64,000 nucleotides of DNA from Streptomyces sp. NBC_01353 (GTDB lineage Bacteria > Actinomycetota > Actinomycetes > Streptomycetales > Streptomycetaceae). Location of the stretch: assembly GCF_036237275.1 (NCBI RefSeq), contig NZ_CP108352.1:4836001-4900000 (forward strand). Direction: 5' to 3'. Of the stretch, positions 28,008-37,865 are shown in pieces. A program made the position numbers and the translations under genes. The notes beneath the pieces were generated by a model. That model did no database searches, was not told where the DNA came from, and saw nothing but the letters and a program-made list of their open reading frames with translations. The first letter of the stretch is position 1, and every line of letters starts with the position of its first letter.

Positions 28008-30875
28008 TCAGGTGGTGCGGAGGTCGAGGTGGGGGTGTGCTCGCAGGGCCGCCAGGTCGAGGCGGTCGAGCGCGTCCACCTGGGTGGCCTGGAGGCTGAG
28101 GACCCGCAGCCCGGGCATACCGGCGAGGGCCCGCACGTCGTCGGGCCGCAGGGGCGTGTCCCGCAGCCGGATCACCTCCAGACCCGCCAGCTCGGTGAGC
28201 GGGACGAGACCGGTCACCCCGGTGCAGTCCTGGAGGGTCAGACGTGTGGGCGTCGCGCCGCAGTCGCGGAGCCACTCCATGCCGTCCAGCGTGGGGTTGT
28301 CGACGATCTCGACGTGGCAGGTGCGCGCCCCTGCCACGGCCTGGGCGAGTTCGACGCCGGTGAAGTCGCCCATGAAGCACAGGTGGGCGACCGGGCCGAG
28401 CAGGCTCAGCTGCGCCAGCTCGGCCCGGGACGAGACGAGCAGGGGCGTCGTACCGAGGTCGAGACGCGCCAGGACCTCCCGGGCGTAGGCGGCGGGGGGA
28501 AAGAAGCGCCAGCGGAAGGCCAGCCGGTGGGCGACGTGCGAACCCACGAAACCGCGCGCGTACGGGACGGCTTCCGCACCGCCGACCGAGCAGATCACCT
28601 CGATCACGTGCTCGTCGAACCGGCCGTCCTCGTGGGGGCCCGGCAGCAGCGGCAGGACGTAGGGGCCGAGCCGGGCCAGCTGGTTCACCTGCTCGGGGCT
28701 GCGCGGGGGCAGTACCGACTTCACGGCGTTCCGTACCCGGTGGTGAAGGGGCTCGGACAGCCACGCCGCGTGCTGGGCGCACAGCGCCGCCAGGACGTAC
28801 AAGGTGGTCTTCAGGTCCCATTTCCGGCCGGCCGAGCCCGCCGCAAGCAGCCCCTCCACCAGGACCGGGAGTTCCCGGCGGGAGCAGTGGCCGGCCGCCA
28901 GGAGGAGCACGTCGTGCCATTGCTGCTCCCGTGCGTGGCGCAGGAGCTCCGGTACGAGGTCGTCCTCCACGAACTCCTTCGCCGCCAGGAAGTCCTGGAA
29001 CGTCCGGTGCGCGAACTGGAAGACGTCGTCCGTCCGCTGCTGGAGGAGGCCGCTGCGGTTGAGGAGGTGGGTGAGGATCTCCTCGGGCGTGCCCTGTCCG
29101 GCGACCCGTGGCATCCCCGGCAGCGCGCGGTTCAACTGGTGCAGCGCCTGGTCGCGGGTGCACTCCGTCTGGCCGCCCCGGACCAGCCAGGCCGCCAGGC
29201 GCTGGAGGAGCTGCTGGTGCTCCTCCACCGACATCCGGATGCCGTCGGGGGCGTCGATCCGGCGCCGGTCGTCGCGGGCGCCGAGGAGCATCTGGAGCGC
29301 CGACTCGTACAGCGCCCAGCGGGTCTCGGGCAGGAACCCCTCCCGTAACCGGTGCAGGGCGCAGATCACCGCGCAGAGGAGCGGGGTACGGGCGAGGTCG
29401 GAGAGGGTCGGATTGTGGCGGAACTGCTGGAGCAGGTCCTGTTCGAGGCCTTCGAGGGCCTCGGGATCTTCGCCGTCGAGGCCTGCCGCGTCGTGCCAGG
29501 CGGTGACGAACGCCTGGATGTCCTGGTCCCGCATGGGCAGGAGGGTCAGCTCCTCGAAGCCCTCGGTGGCCAGCCACTCCGGCTCCACGGCGAGCGGCCG
29601 TACCGTCGCCACACAGCGGGTACGGGGGAAACGGGCGAGGAGCCCCGAGAGCCAGTCGTGCGCGGCCTCCCGGTCCTCCTGGGGCACCTCGTCGAGACCG
29701 TCGACGAGCAGCAGCCCCCGGCCTCCGGACAGGACCCGGCCCGCCCAGCCGTCGGGCGCTGGGTCGATCATCAGGCCCGCGACGTCGGGGAGTTCGGCGG
29801 GCGGGGGGAACCCGGAGCCGCGGGCCCGGAGGGTACGGAGCGGGACGACGAACGGCACGAGGCCGTTCAGTTCGGCGAGTTGGGGGCCGAGGGTGCCGCC
29901 GGCGGCGTGGGCGGCGAGCCACCAGACCAGGGTGGTCTTGCCGGCGCCGGCGTCGCCGCGGAGGAGGACGCGCGGGCGGGAGGCGAGGAGTTCGTCGATG
30001 CGGTGCGGGACGGGGGTGGACCCGGGATCCCTGGAGGTGGCCTCCAGGGACAGATAGGCGGCGTCCAGGTCCCAGGACGCGGCGCGCCGGCCGAGTTCGT
30101 CGAGGCCGAAGATCCGCGTCCTGCGATAGGCGGCTTCGACGGCCTCCGCGTACTCCTGCTCGTAGGGGGAGTCGGCCGTGCTGTGCCGGGTGAGGGTCGT
30201 GAGTGAGGGGAAGCCCCGGCCGGTGGCCTGGGTGTAGGCGACCAGGAAGTCGGCGTTCGCGGCGATGGCGCTCATGGGCACGCACTCCACCCGCCGGTGT
30301 CCCCGCCCGCGCGGGATCTCCCTGACGATGCCGAGCAGCCCGTCACCGGCGACGACGGGTCCTCCGGACAGTCCGGCGAGGGGCGAGCTTCCGTCGGAGG
30401 GCTCGGTGGCCGGGGGCGCGTCGAGCTCGACGACCATCGTGTGGCGGATGAGCCCGGCGAGCGGGAGGAGCGTGCCCCGGTACTGATCGCTCTCCAGCTT
30501 CCGCCCTTCCGCGTACCGCTGCACGCGGGGATAGCCGAGGATCTCGCAGTCGGGCACGGGCCGGTCGGTGGCCACCCGGCCGATCGCGGCGCGGTACGTG
30601 TCGCGGGGTGCGATGTCGCCAGGCATGGCGAGCAGGCTCTCCGGGGCCTGGAGGAGCGCCGCGTCGAGTCGCTGGTCCGACCAGATCACCTGACAGAGGA
30701 CCGACTCGCCCCGGCCGGGCACGGACACCCAGGCCGAATGGGCGGTCCGCAGCACATGGGCGCAGGTGAGGACGGTGTCGTCGGTGAGCAGGACTCCGCT
30801 GCCCTGCTGGGCGTGCCGGTCGGAGCGGACGGCGACGGGGAGGCGTACGGAGGGGCTCGGTATGCGGTCCGTCAA
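28008..30875 (-). CDS. Trypsin-NACHT-LRR protein (bacterial NLR-like; putative conflict/defence effector)
   Basis: A 955-residue multidomain protein. Residues about 1-215 are a trypsin-like serine protease with an intact triad: His40 in VLTCAHVL, Asp71 in RLDAALLQ, Ser170 in LAGLSGGPVV. There is no signal peptide, so it acts in the cytosol. After a linker containing SWDLDAAYLSLEAT comes a NACHT STAND NTPase: Walker A GDAGAGKTTLVWWL (about 307-320), Walker B LLLVDGLDEVP (388-398), and the helical HRTFQDFLAAKEFV. Helical repeats follow, and the last 80 residues are leucine-rich-repeat-like (LTELAGLEVIRLRDTPL). NACHT proteins of this kind are thought to oligomerise on sensing an intruder and switch on the effector, here the protease. 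It overlaps the Trypco2 gene by ATGA and is the last gene of a three-gene operon. The phage-defence role is inferred from the family. Confidence 0.93.
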   Translation of the reverse strand: MTDRIPSPSVRLPVAVRSDRHAQQGSGVLLTDDTVLTCAHVLRTAHSAWVSVPGRGESVLCQVIWSDQRLDAALLQAPESLLAMPGDIAPRDTYRAAIGRVATDRPVPDCEILGYPRVQRYAEGRKLESDQYRGTLLPLAGLIRHTMVVELDAPPATEPSDGSSPLAGLSGGPVVAGDGLLGIVREIPRGRGHRRVECVPMSAIAANADFLVAYTQATGRGFPSLTTLTRHSTADSPYEQEYAEAVEAAYRRTRIFGLDELGRRAASWDLDAAYLSLEATSRDPGSTPVPHRIDELLASRPRVLLRGDAGAGKTTLVWWLAAHAAGGTLGPQLAELNGLVPFVVPLRTLRARGSGFPPPAELPDVAGLMIDPAPDGWAGRVLSGGRGLLLVDGLDEVPQEDREAAHDWLSGLLARFPRTRCVATVRPLAVEPEWLATEGFEELTLLPMRDQDIQAFVTAWHDAAGLDGEDPEALEGLEQDLLQQFRHNPTLSDLARTPLLCAVICALHRLREGFLPETRWALYESALQMLLGARDDRRRIDAPDGIRMSVEEHQQLLQRLAAWLVRGGQTECTRDQALHQLNRALPGMPRVAGQGTPEEILTHLLNRSGLLQQRTDDVFQFAHRTFQDFLAAKEFVEDDLVPELLRHAREQQWHDVLLLAAGHCSRRELPVLVEGLLAAGSAGRKWDLKTTLYVLAALCAQHAAWLSEPLHHRVRNAVKSVLPPRSPEQVNQLARLGPYVLPLLPGPHEDGRFDEHVIEVICSVGGAEAVPYARGFVGSHVAHRLAFRWRFFPPAAYAREVLARLDLGTTPLLVSSRAELAQLSLLGPVAHLCFMGDFTGVELAQAVAGARTCHVEIVDNPTLDGMEWLRDCGATPTRLTLQDCTGVTGLVPLTELAGLEVIRLRDTPLRPDDVRALAGMPGLRVLSLQATQVDALDRLDLAALRAHPHLDLRTT

Positions 30876-31201
30876 CGCGCCGGCCCGCCACCGAAGTCGG
30901 AGGTGTCACCGACGTCGTCGTTGCCGACGAGCCAAGGCCCGTTCGTGGCGGCGTTCCGGGGCTTGAGGGTGAATGAGACGCGATGCGTCTCGCCCCGGGT
31001 ACGGGAGGCATCGGTCCCGGCCTCGACGACCCAGGCCTTGACCTTGCTCCCGCCCTTGATCTCCTTGCGGAGTTCGATCGTGAACTCCATCTCGATATCG
31101 CCCACTTCGAAGGCGACGGGCTTTCCGGTGGCGCGGGTGGCGGCGTCGACGAGTTGGTCGCGCACGGACTCGATGGCGTCGGCGAGCTCGATGTCGGTCA
31201 T
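30872..31201 (-). CDS. Trypsin-co-occurring domain 2 (Trypco2) protein
   Basis: A 109-residue single-domain protein beginning MTDIELADAIESVRDQLVDA, with a beta-rich middle (FEVGDIEMEFTIELRKEIKG, then KVKAWVVEAG) and a short polar tail. This is the pattern of the small Trypco domains, defined by their gene neighbourhoods with trypsin and NTPase conflict proteins. Their biochemical role is not established; they may be sensors, inhibitors or adaptors of the protease. The stop overlaps the start of the trypsin-NACHT gene (ATGA), so translation is coupled and near-equal expression is likely. It lies 38 bases downstream of the NACHT gene. Confidence 0.85.
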   Translation of the reverse strand: MTDIELADAIESVRDQLVDAATRATGKPVAFEVGDIEMEFTIELRKEIKGGSKVKAWVVEAGTDASRTRGETHRVSFTLKPRNAATNGPWLVGNDDVGDTSDFGGGPAR

Positions 31202-31239
31202 GATCGGGAACGTACCGGGGGAGGGTGGGGTCGGTCAGG

Positions 31240-34200
31240 TCATGTGCGGATGTCGACGGTGGGCGGAAGGTGTTCGGTGCCGGTGACCGTGGCGCCGTAC
31301 ATGTCGACGATCAGGAGATGTTCCAGCCGCGCCAGGGGTGCGAGGTCGTGGACCAGGCCGTGGCTGTTGCGGAGGTTCAGCCTCCGCAGGGCGGGGAAGC
31401 TCCGGGCGATCTGCTCGAGGATCGGGGCGTCAAGGTGATCGACCACGATCACATGGTCCACCTGCGGCAGGACGACGGTGTCGGGGCATGAGCGGAGGGT
31501 GGAGGCCGTGACCGAGAGCCCCCGCAGACTGGGCACTCCGGCCACGGCGATCCAGTCGTCCTCGGTCGGTGAGGTGAACCAGACGAGGTCCAGATCCACC
31601 AGCCGAGGAACGCGGCACGTCCCCTCCGACGCTTCGCGGGAAGGCGTCCCCCGGAGAAGCCGCCACAGGCTGTTCCGGGACGTGTCCTCGGCGAATTCGA
31701 GGGAGCGCACGCCCGCCAGGACGGGGCCGAGCGCGGCCGCGCCACGGCTGGAGATGCTCTGGCGGATGTCGAGCAACTCGGGCCGTACCCCCAGGCGTAC
31801 GAGTTCGTCGATCTGATCGTCGGAGCGGAGAGTGAAGTACAGCGCGTCGGGGTCGAGGCGGGCGATGATCTCCTGCGCGTACTGCCGCACCTCGAACCGG
31901 GACCACCCCCACATCAGCTGCGACCGGACCCTCAGCGTCGTGTGCCCGGTGAACCGGGCCAGGTAGGGCAGCGCGGCGTCGTCGGTGATGTGCGTGGCGG
32001 TGGTCACGGCCATGGCCGCCTCGTCATGCGTCAAGCCGTCCGGGTCCGGCAACAGGTCCAGAACGGTGCGCCCCACCGACGCCAGCTCCCGCGCCTCCTC
32101 CGCGTCGCGCGGCGGAATCACCTCCGCCGTCCGCGCCCGGATCCGTTCCCGGATCTCCGGGGCCACCTCCGTCGCGTGGTCCAGCGCCGTCGCCGCAACG
32201 ACCAGGATGCGGAGGTGCGTGCGCCGCGCCACCTCCGCGTCCGCCGCCTTCAGCAACTCCTCGAAGATCTCCGCGCATTCGCGCGGCCGCGCGTGACCGA
32301 CGGCCATGCGGATGACGTCCTCCCACTGGTCGTCCGCCGCGTGCTGGACGAGGACGCCGATGTCCCACCGGTCCACCAGGGCCTTCGCCGCCAGGTAGTC
32401 CTGGAAGGTGCGGTGGACGAAGTCGACCGTGTCCGCCGTCGGTTCGCGCAGCAGGCCGCTGCGGTGGAGCAGGTGGGTGAAGACCACGCCGGGGTCGACC
32501 CCGGCCGCCTCCGTGATCGCGGGCACCGCCTCCCGTACGACCGACTCCGCGTGCGAACGGTCCATCGTCGTCCGGCCGTTGAGCGTCAGCCAGTACGCGA
32601 TCCGCTGGATCAGCTGGATCTGGGGCGCCTCGCCCAACTCGATCCCGTACGGCGTGCCCATGTCCCGCTCGCGGTCCCGGCGTGAGAGCAGCATCGAGAG
32701 TGCCGCGTCGTACAGCGCCTTGCGGCCGCGTGGCAGGAAACCGCGCCTGCCGCGGTGCAGGGCGCAGATCAGACCGCACATCAGGGGGTTGGTGGCGAGC
32801 TGGGCGACGTCGGACGTGGTCCGCAGGGCGTCGAGGAGGGGCTGTTCGTACGGTGCGGCCTCCGGCCCGGCGGCCTGGTGCCAGCGGCGGACGAAGGTGC
32901 TGACCTCGGCGCTGGACATGGGGGCGAGGCTGAGCTCGGTGAAGCCGTCCGACGCCAGCCAGTCGTCGCGTACGGCGGTGGGGCGGGAGGTCACGAGCCA
33001 GCGGTTGCCGTCGTAGGAGTCGAGGAGGTCCCGCAGCCAGCGGCGGGCGCGGTCGCGCTCGGCCTCGGGGATCTCGTCGATGCCGTCGACCAGGACGAGG
33101 CCCCGTCCGGCGGCGAGGACGCGGTCGGCCCAGCCGTCGGGCGGGGAGAGCGGGCAGTCGACGGCGGAGAGGAAGCGGTCGGGGGCGGGGAGCCGCTCGC
33201 CGTGGCGCGTGAGGGTGCGGAGGGGGAGGACGAAGGGGATCCGGTCGCGGAGGTAGGCCATGTCCTCCGTCTGCTCGTCCCGGGCCGATGAGACCGCCAG
33301 CCACTGCACGAGGGTCGTCTTGCCGGAGCCGGCCATGCCGCGCACGAGCACCTTGTCGTGCCGGGCGAGGGCGAGGTCGGCGCGGCCGCCGAGGAGGTCG
33401 CTGCGGTGGATGACCGTCGCCGTGCCGGAGCGGAAGGAGGTCCAGGTGGATGCCGGGCCTTCCTCGCCCGCACCATGGCCCGCCACGGCGAGCGGCTCCC
33501 CGCCCGCCACCGCGCCCGGCACCCGGCGCACCCGCTCGATCTCCGCCCCGCTCTCCCTCTCGTCCGGCTCCGCGAGCCACGTCCCGGCCCCGCTCCCCGC
33601 CGCGAACCACGCGCTCGTCCCCGCCCCCGTCGCCTCCAGCGACAGATACGCCACGTCCAGCGGCCACTTCTCCGGCGCGTCCCGCAGGTCCACCCCGTAG
33701 ATCGTGAGGCTGCCGTGCTTCTTCGCCATGTACGCCAGGTAGCGCCGCTCGAACTCCGCGTCCCGCGCGTCCACCCGGGGCGTCCGGCGGATCACCTCGT
33801 CGACCTTGGCGGTCAGCTCCTGCTGGCCGCGGGTCTGCTCCACGAGCGTGCGGGCCACGAACGTGGAGCGCTGGGTGAAGAACTCCAGGATGTGCAGGCA
33901 GGCCCACTCGGTGAGCGAGTCGAGGAAGTGGACGGAGTCCGTCGACAGGCCGTCCGGGGCCGGGGCCGCCGCGCGCAGGCTGCGGGCGAGGGCCGGGGCG
34001 CCGAGGTGGACCGCCTGGACGTCGTCCATGTCGAGGTCGCCGAGGGCGAGGAGCGTCGCGGCCAGGGTGTCGGCGAGCGCCTCGGCCTCGTCGGCGGGGA
34101 ACGGGGGCTCGCCCGGGCCGGTGCGGGCCCGGTCGACCAGGGTCGCGGCCAGCTTGCGGACGCCCTTGTCCGTCAGAGTGCGCTGCTCGCCGCGGTAGGA

Positions 34201-34335
34201 CACGAGCCGGGAGAGCCGGATCGGCTTGTGGGCGCCGGTGACACCGGCGCCGGGACCGTCCTTGACCAGCAGTTTCTTGAACAGAGGGCCGATCGTGGAC
34301 GACGCGAGTCGCATGCCGATGAGTGCTGGATCCAC
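31240..34335 (-). CDS. NACHT-LRR protein with helical N-terminal domain (bacterial NLR-like)
   Basis: A 1031-residue STAND NTPase. The GTG at 34335 (MDPALIGMRLASSTIGPL) is chosen because GGGGGA lies five bases upstream on its strand; the longer open frame to 34461 reads as non-coding. Residues 1-220 are a mostly helical domain of the NNH (NACHT N-terminal helical) kind, followed by the linker motif KWPLDVAYLSLEAT also present in its operon partner. The NACHT core has Walker A GMAGSGKTTLVQWL (about 333-346), Walker B LVLVDGIDEIPE (413-424) and VHRTFQDYLAAKALV. The last 150 residues are leucine-rich-repeat-like (FPALRRLNLRNSHGL). It is a paralogue of the trypsin-NACHT protein from the linker onward. 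First gene of the operon NACHT, Trypco2, trypsin-NACHT. Confidence 0.92.
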   Translation of the reverse strand: MDPALIGMRLASSTIGPLFKKLLVKDGPGAGVTGAHKPIRLSRLVSYRGEQRTLTDKGVRKLAATLVDRARTGPGEPPFPADEAEALADTLAATLLALGDLDMDDVQAVHLGAPALARSLRAAAPAPDGLSTDSVHFLDSLTEWACLHILEFFTQRSTFVARTLVEQTRGQQELTAKVDEVIRRTPRVDARDAEFERRYLAYMAKKHGSLTIYGVDLRDAPEKWPLDVAYLSLEATGAGTSAWFAAGSGAGTWLAEPDERESGAEIERVRRVPGAVAGGEPLAVAGHGAGEEGPASTWTSFRSGTATVIHRSDLLGGRADLALARHDKVLVRGMAGSGKTTLVQWLAVSSARDEQTEDMAYLRDRIPFVLPLRTLTRHGERLPAPDRFLSAVDCPLSPPDGWADRVLAAGRGLVLVDGIDEIPEAERDRARRWLRDLLDSYDGNRWLVTSRPTAVRDDWLASDGFTELSLAPMSSAEVSTFVRRWHQAAGPEAAPYEQPLLDALRTTSDVAQLATNPLMCGLICALHRGRRGFLPRGRKALYDAALSMLLSRRDRERDMGTPYGIELGEAPQIQLIQRIAYWLTLNGRTTMDRSHAESVVREAVPAITEAAGVDPGVVFTHLLHRSGLLREPTADTVDFVHRTFQDYLAAKALVDRWDIGVLVQHAADDQWEDVIRMAVGHARPRECAEIFEELLKAADAEVARRTHLRILVVAATALDHATEVAPEIRERIRARTAEVIPPRDAEEARELASVGRTVLDLLPDPDGLTHDEAAMAVTTATHITDDAALPYLARFTGHTTLRVRSQLMWGWSRFEVRQYAQEIIARLDPDALYFTLRSDDQIDELVRLGVRPELLDIRQSISSRGAAALGPVLAGVRSLEFAEDTSRNSLWRLLRGTPSREASEGTCRVPRLVDLDLVWFTSPTEDDWIAVAGVPSLRGLSVTASTLRSCPDTVVLPQVDHVIVVDHLDAPILEQIARSFPALRRLNLRNSHGLVHDLAPLARLEHLLIVDMYGATVTGTEHLPPTVDIRT

Positions 34336-34536
34336 GTGCGTCCCCCGAAGCGACCGTGCTGTTCGAACCGTGCCGTCAGCGTAGTGGGGGACGGCCTTCG
34401 ACAGGCCTTGGTTGCGTGACCCAGGTCCCATTCGTGGGCGGCGCGCCGTGACAAGGCGCACAGGCGTTTCGAGGGGTACTAACCGGAATAGTGATGGCGT
34501 TTGCGGTCGATTCGGGACGTTCAGGGCCTGGGCGCC

Positions 34537-34550
34537 GGGACCTTGGTCCC
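34537..34550. promoter_or_regulatory. 14-bp palindrome, candidate operator
   Basis: Perfect inverted repeat GGGACC-TT-GGTCCC about 200 bases upstream of the NACHT operon start and about 275 upstream of the M23 gene. Its size and symmetry suit a dimeric regulator, but none is known to bind it. Confidence 0.4.
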
Positions 34551-34662
34551 TAGGGGCCGCGAACCGTACGAGAAGCGGCCTGGCGGTCCCATCCGGGCAG
34601 GCCCGACGTGCGTATAAACCGTTTCCCTTGTGCCGCTTTGTCCGGTTTCAGGCAGGGTGTCC

Positions 34663-34716
34663 CGGGTCGTCAAGACCCGAACATCTCCTGGAGATCGCTA
34701 CGACGCAATGTCGTAG
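34663..34716 (+). promoter_or_regulatory. Structured 5' leader with three successive dyads upstream of the M23 peptidase gene
   Basis: Three symmetrical elements occur within 54 bases: stem CGGGTC/GACCCG with loop GTCAA (34663-34679), the palindrome ATCTCC-T-GGAGAT (34683-34695) and stem CTACGAC/GTCGTAG with loop GCAAT (34698-34716). They lie in the probable 5' untranslated region, 110-160 bases before the ATG. The spacing suggests a folded RNA leader, which could control a cell-wall hydrolase. I could not match it to the c-di-AMP (ydaO) riboswitch consensus. Confidence 0.55.
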
Positions 34717-34824
34717 ATGGGGTGTTTTACGCCGGATGGGGGTCCGGGTTACCAAGGATGAGCAACAGCCCGCCCGGCGCAGCGATCGCGTCGGGTCCCG
34801 TTCTGTCCGGAGGTTTTCCCCCGT

Positions 34825-35526
34825 ATGTCGAAGCGCGTCATGAACCCCGCCCGTATCACCGCCGTCGCCCTTGCCACCGCCGGCCTGGGAGCGTCGCTGG
34901 TGGCCGGAGCAGGGTCCGCCTTCGCCGCCGAGGGCAAGGCCGCCACCATCGCGACTGCCGCGACCGGTGCGTCCACTGCCGTCGCCGCGCAGGCCGATGC
35001 CCAGGCCCAGGCCGCCGTCAAGGCCGCCGTCGCCAAGCAGGCCGCCGCCAAGAAGGCTGCCGTCGCCAAGGCCGTGAAGGCCGCCCCGGTCGCCGCCAAG
35101 AAGGCTCCCTCCTGGGTCAAGCCGGTCGGTGGCTACACGCTGACCGCCAGCTTCAACCAGGGTGGCGCCATGTGGGCCCACAAGCACTCGGGCCAGGACT
35201 TCGCCGTCCCGGTCGGCACCCCGGTCAAGGCCGCCGGCGCCGGCACCGTCGTGAAGGCCGGCCCGAACGGCGGCGGCGACGGCCCCGCGTACGGCAACGC
35301 CATCGTCGTCAAGCACGCCAACGGCAAGTACTCGCAGTACGCCCACCTGTCGAAGATCAACGTGCACATAGGCCAGAAGGTCGGCGCCGGTCAGAAGATC
35401 GCCCTGTCGGGCAACACCGGCAACTCCTCCGGCCCGCACCTGCACTTCGAGATCCGTACGACCCCGAACTACGGCTCCGCGCTCAACCCGGCCGCGTTCC
35501 TGCGTTCGATGGGCGTCTCCATCTGA
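34825..35526 (+). CDS. Secreted M23-family metallopeptidase (peptidoglycan hydrolase)
   Basis: A 233-residue exported enzyme. A Sec signal peptide (residues 1-34, ending GAGSAFA) is followed by an Ala/Lys-rich linker (35-95) that could bind the wall or DNA-like polyanions. The LytM/M23 domain has zinc ligands His121 and Asp125 in HSGQDFAVPVG and HxH at residues 205-207 (SSGPHLHFEI), with His174 in YSQYAHLS as the catalytic histidine. M23 enzymes cut peptide cross-bridges or stems of peptidoglycan. The start is the ATG at 34825 with ribosome site GGAGG 11 bases upstream. The long leader contains hairpins. Divergent from the NACHT operon. Confidence 0.93.
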   Translation: MSKRVMNPARITAVALATAGLGASLVAGAGSAFAAEGKAATIATAATGASTAVAAQADAQAQAAVKAAVAKQAAAKKAAVAKAVKAAPVAAKKAPSWVKPVGGYTLTASFNQGGAMWAHKHSGQDFAVPVGTPVKAAGAGTVVKAGPNGGGDGPAYGNAIVVKHANGKYSQYAHLSKINVHIGQKVGAGQKIALSGNTGNSSGPHLHFEIRTTPNYGSALNPAAFLRSMGVSI

Positions 35527-35539
35527 CCTGAGGAACGCT

Positions 35540-36097
35540 TCACCGCGCGCTGTGCGCCTGGGTGATCAGATCGAGGGCGACCTCGAGGACGGCTTCACGC
35601 TTCTCCTCGGGGTCGCCCTCGACGTTGTCCATGAAGAACATCCCCGCGTGCAGGGTGAAGATCGCGCTCACGCAGCGCACCCGGTCGATCACGGCGAAGT
35701 CCGGCTCCTGGATCAGGCTGCTCAGCTCGATCATCCGCTCCTTGAAGGTCAGGCCGATGCTCAGCTCGCGGACGGCCGCCTGGTTCTCCTGCATGAAGCG
35801 GAACAGCGGGGCCGCGCTGATCAGGGATTCCTGGTAGCGGCGCAGGATCTCCTCCCTGACCTCCAGCGTGCGCGGCTGCTCCCGCGCCCATGCGATCAGC
35901 TCGTCCACGGGCCGGGTGAGGTCCTGGAAGATGCCGATGATGATGTCTTCCTTGGTCTTGAAGTGGTAGTACAGCGCGGCCTTGGTGACGTCGAGGTGCT
36001 CGGCGATCTCGCGCAGTGAGGTCTTCTCGTAGCCCTGTTCGGCGAAGAGTTCGAGGGCCACGTCCTGGATGCGCTGCCGCGTGTTGCCTCTGGCCAT
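35540..36097 (-). CDS. TetR-family repressor, probable regulator of the adjacent MFS pump
   Basis: A 185-residue regulator from the ATG at 36097. The DNA-binding domain is TRQRIQDVALELFAEQGYEK, then TSLREIAEHLDVTKAALYYH, a classical TetR helix-turn-helix. The C-terminal ligand domain is less conserved (FRFMQENQAAVRELSIGL). It is divergent from an MFS exporter, with a large inverted repeat in the shared gap. The standard model is self-repression and repression of the pump, relieved by an exported drug or metabolite. Confidence 0.93.
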   Translation of the reverse strand: MARGNTRQRIQDVALELFAEQGYEKTSLREIAEHLDVTKAALYYHFKTKEDIIIGIFQDLTRPVDELIAWAREQPRTLEVREEILRRYQESLISAAPLFRFMQENQAAVRELSIGLTFKERMIELSSLIQEPDFAVIDRVRCVSAIFTLHAGMFFMDNVEGDPEEKREAVLEVALDLITQAHSAR

Positions 36098-36119
36098 GGT
36101 CCGCTCCCACACACTCAAT

Positions 36120-37796
<1,677 letters not shown>

Positions 37797-37804
37797 CCTG
37801 CGCT

Positions 37805-37857
37805 CGTACGTGAGAGGGCCCCGGCACACCAGGTGTGCCGGGGCCCTCTCACGTACG
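37805..37857. terminator. Perfect 26-bp-arm hairpin (bidirectional terminator)
   Basis: Arms 37805-37830 and 37832-37857 are exact reverse complements around a single A. It lies between the convergent MFS and cseC genes. There is no T-run, but stems of this strength commonly end transcription in Streptomyces. Confidence 0.85.
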
Positions 37858-37865
37858 ACGTCGTC

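Larger units (their letters stand above)
34336..34824. promoter_or_regulatory. Divergent region between the NACHT operon and the M23 peptidase gene
   Basis: A 489-bp non-coding stretch. It must hold the leftward NACHT-operon promoter (a TACGCT hexamer read on the minus strand near 34380 is a weak candidate -10) and the rightward peptidase promoter (TATAAA at 34613-34618 is a candidate -10). It also contains the palindrome GGGACC-TT-GGTCCC at 34537-34550 and a row of hairpins at 34663-34716. No reading frame here looks coding. Confidence 0.5.

Noticed and set aside
34336-34461. N-terminal extension of the NACHT protein to an upstream ATG
   Set aside because: A good ribosome site precedes the GTG at 34335, and the protein begins there with a family-like MDPALIG sequence. 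The extension is unlike the rest.
34613-34824. c-di-AMP (ydaO) riboswitch before the M23 gene
   Set aside because: disA is in the window and such switches do control wall hydrolases, but the conserved blocks I expect (GGGGUGAAUC-like and CCGUCAGCUAAC-like) are not found.
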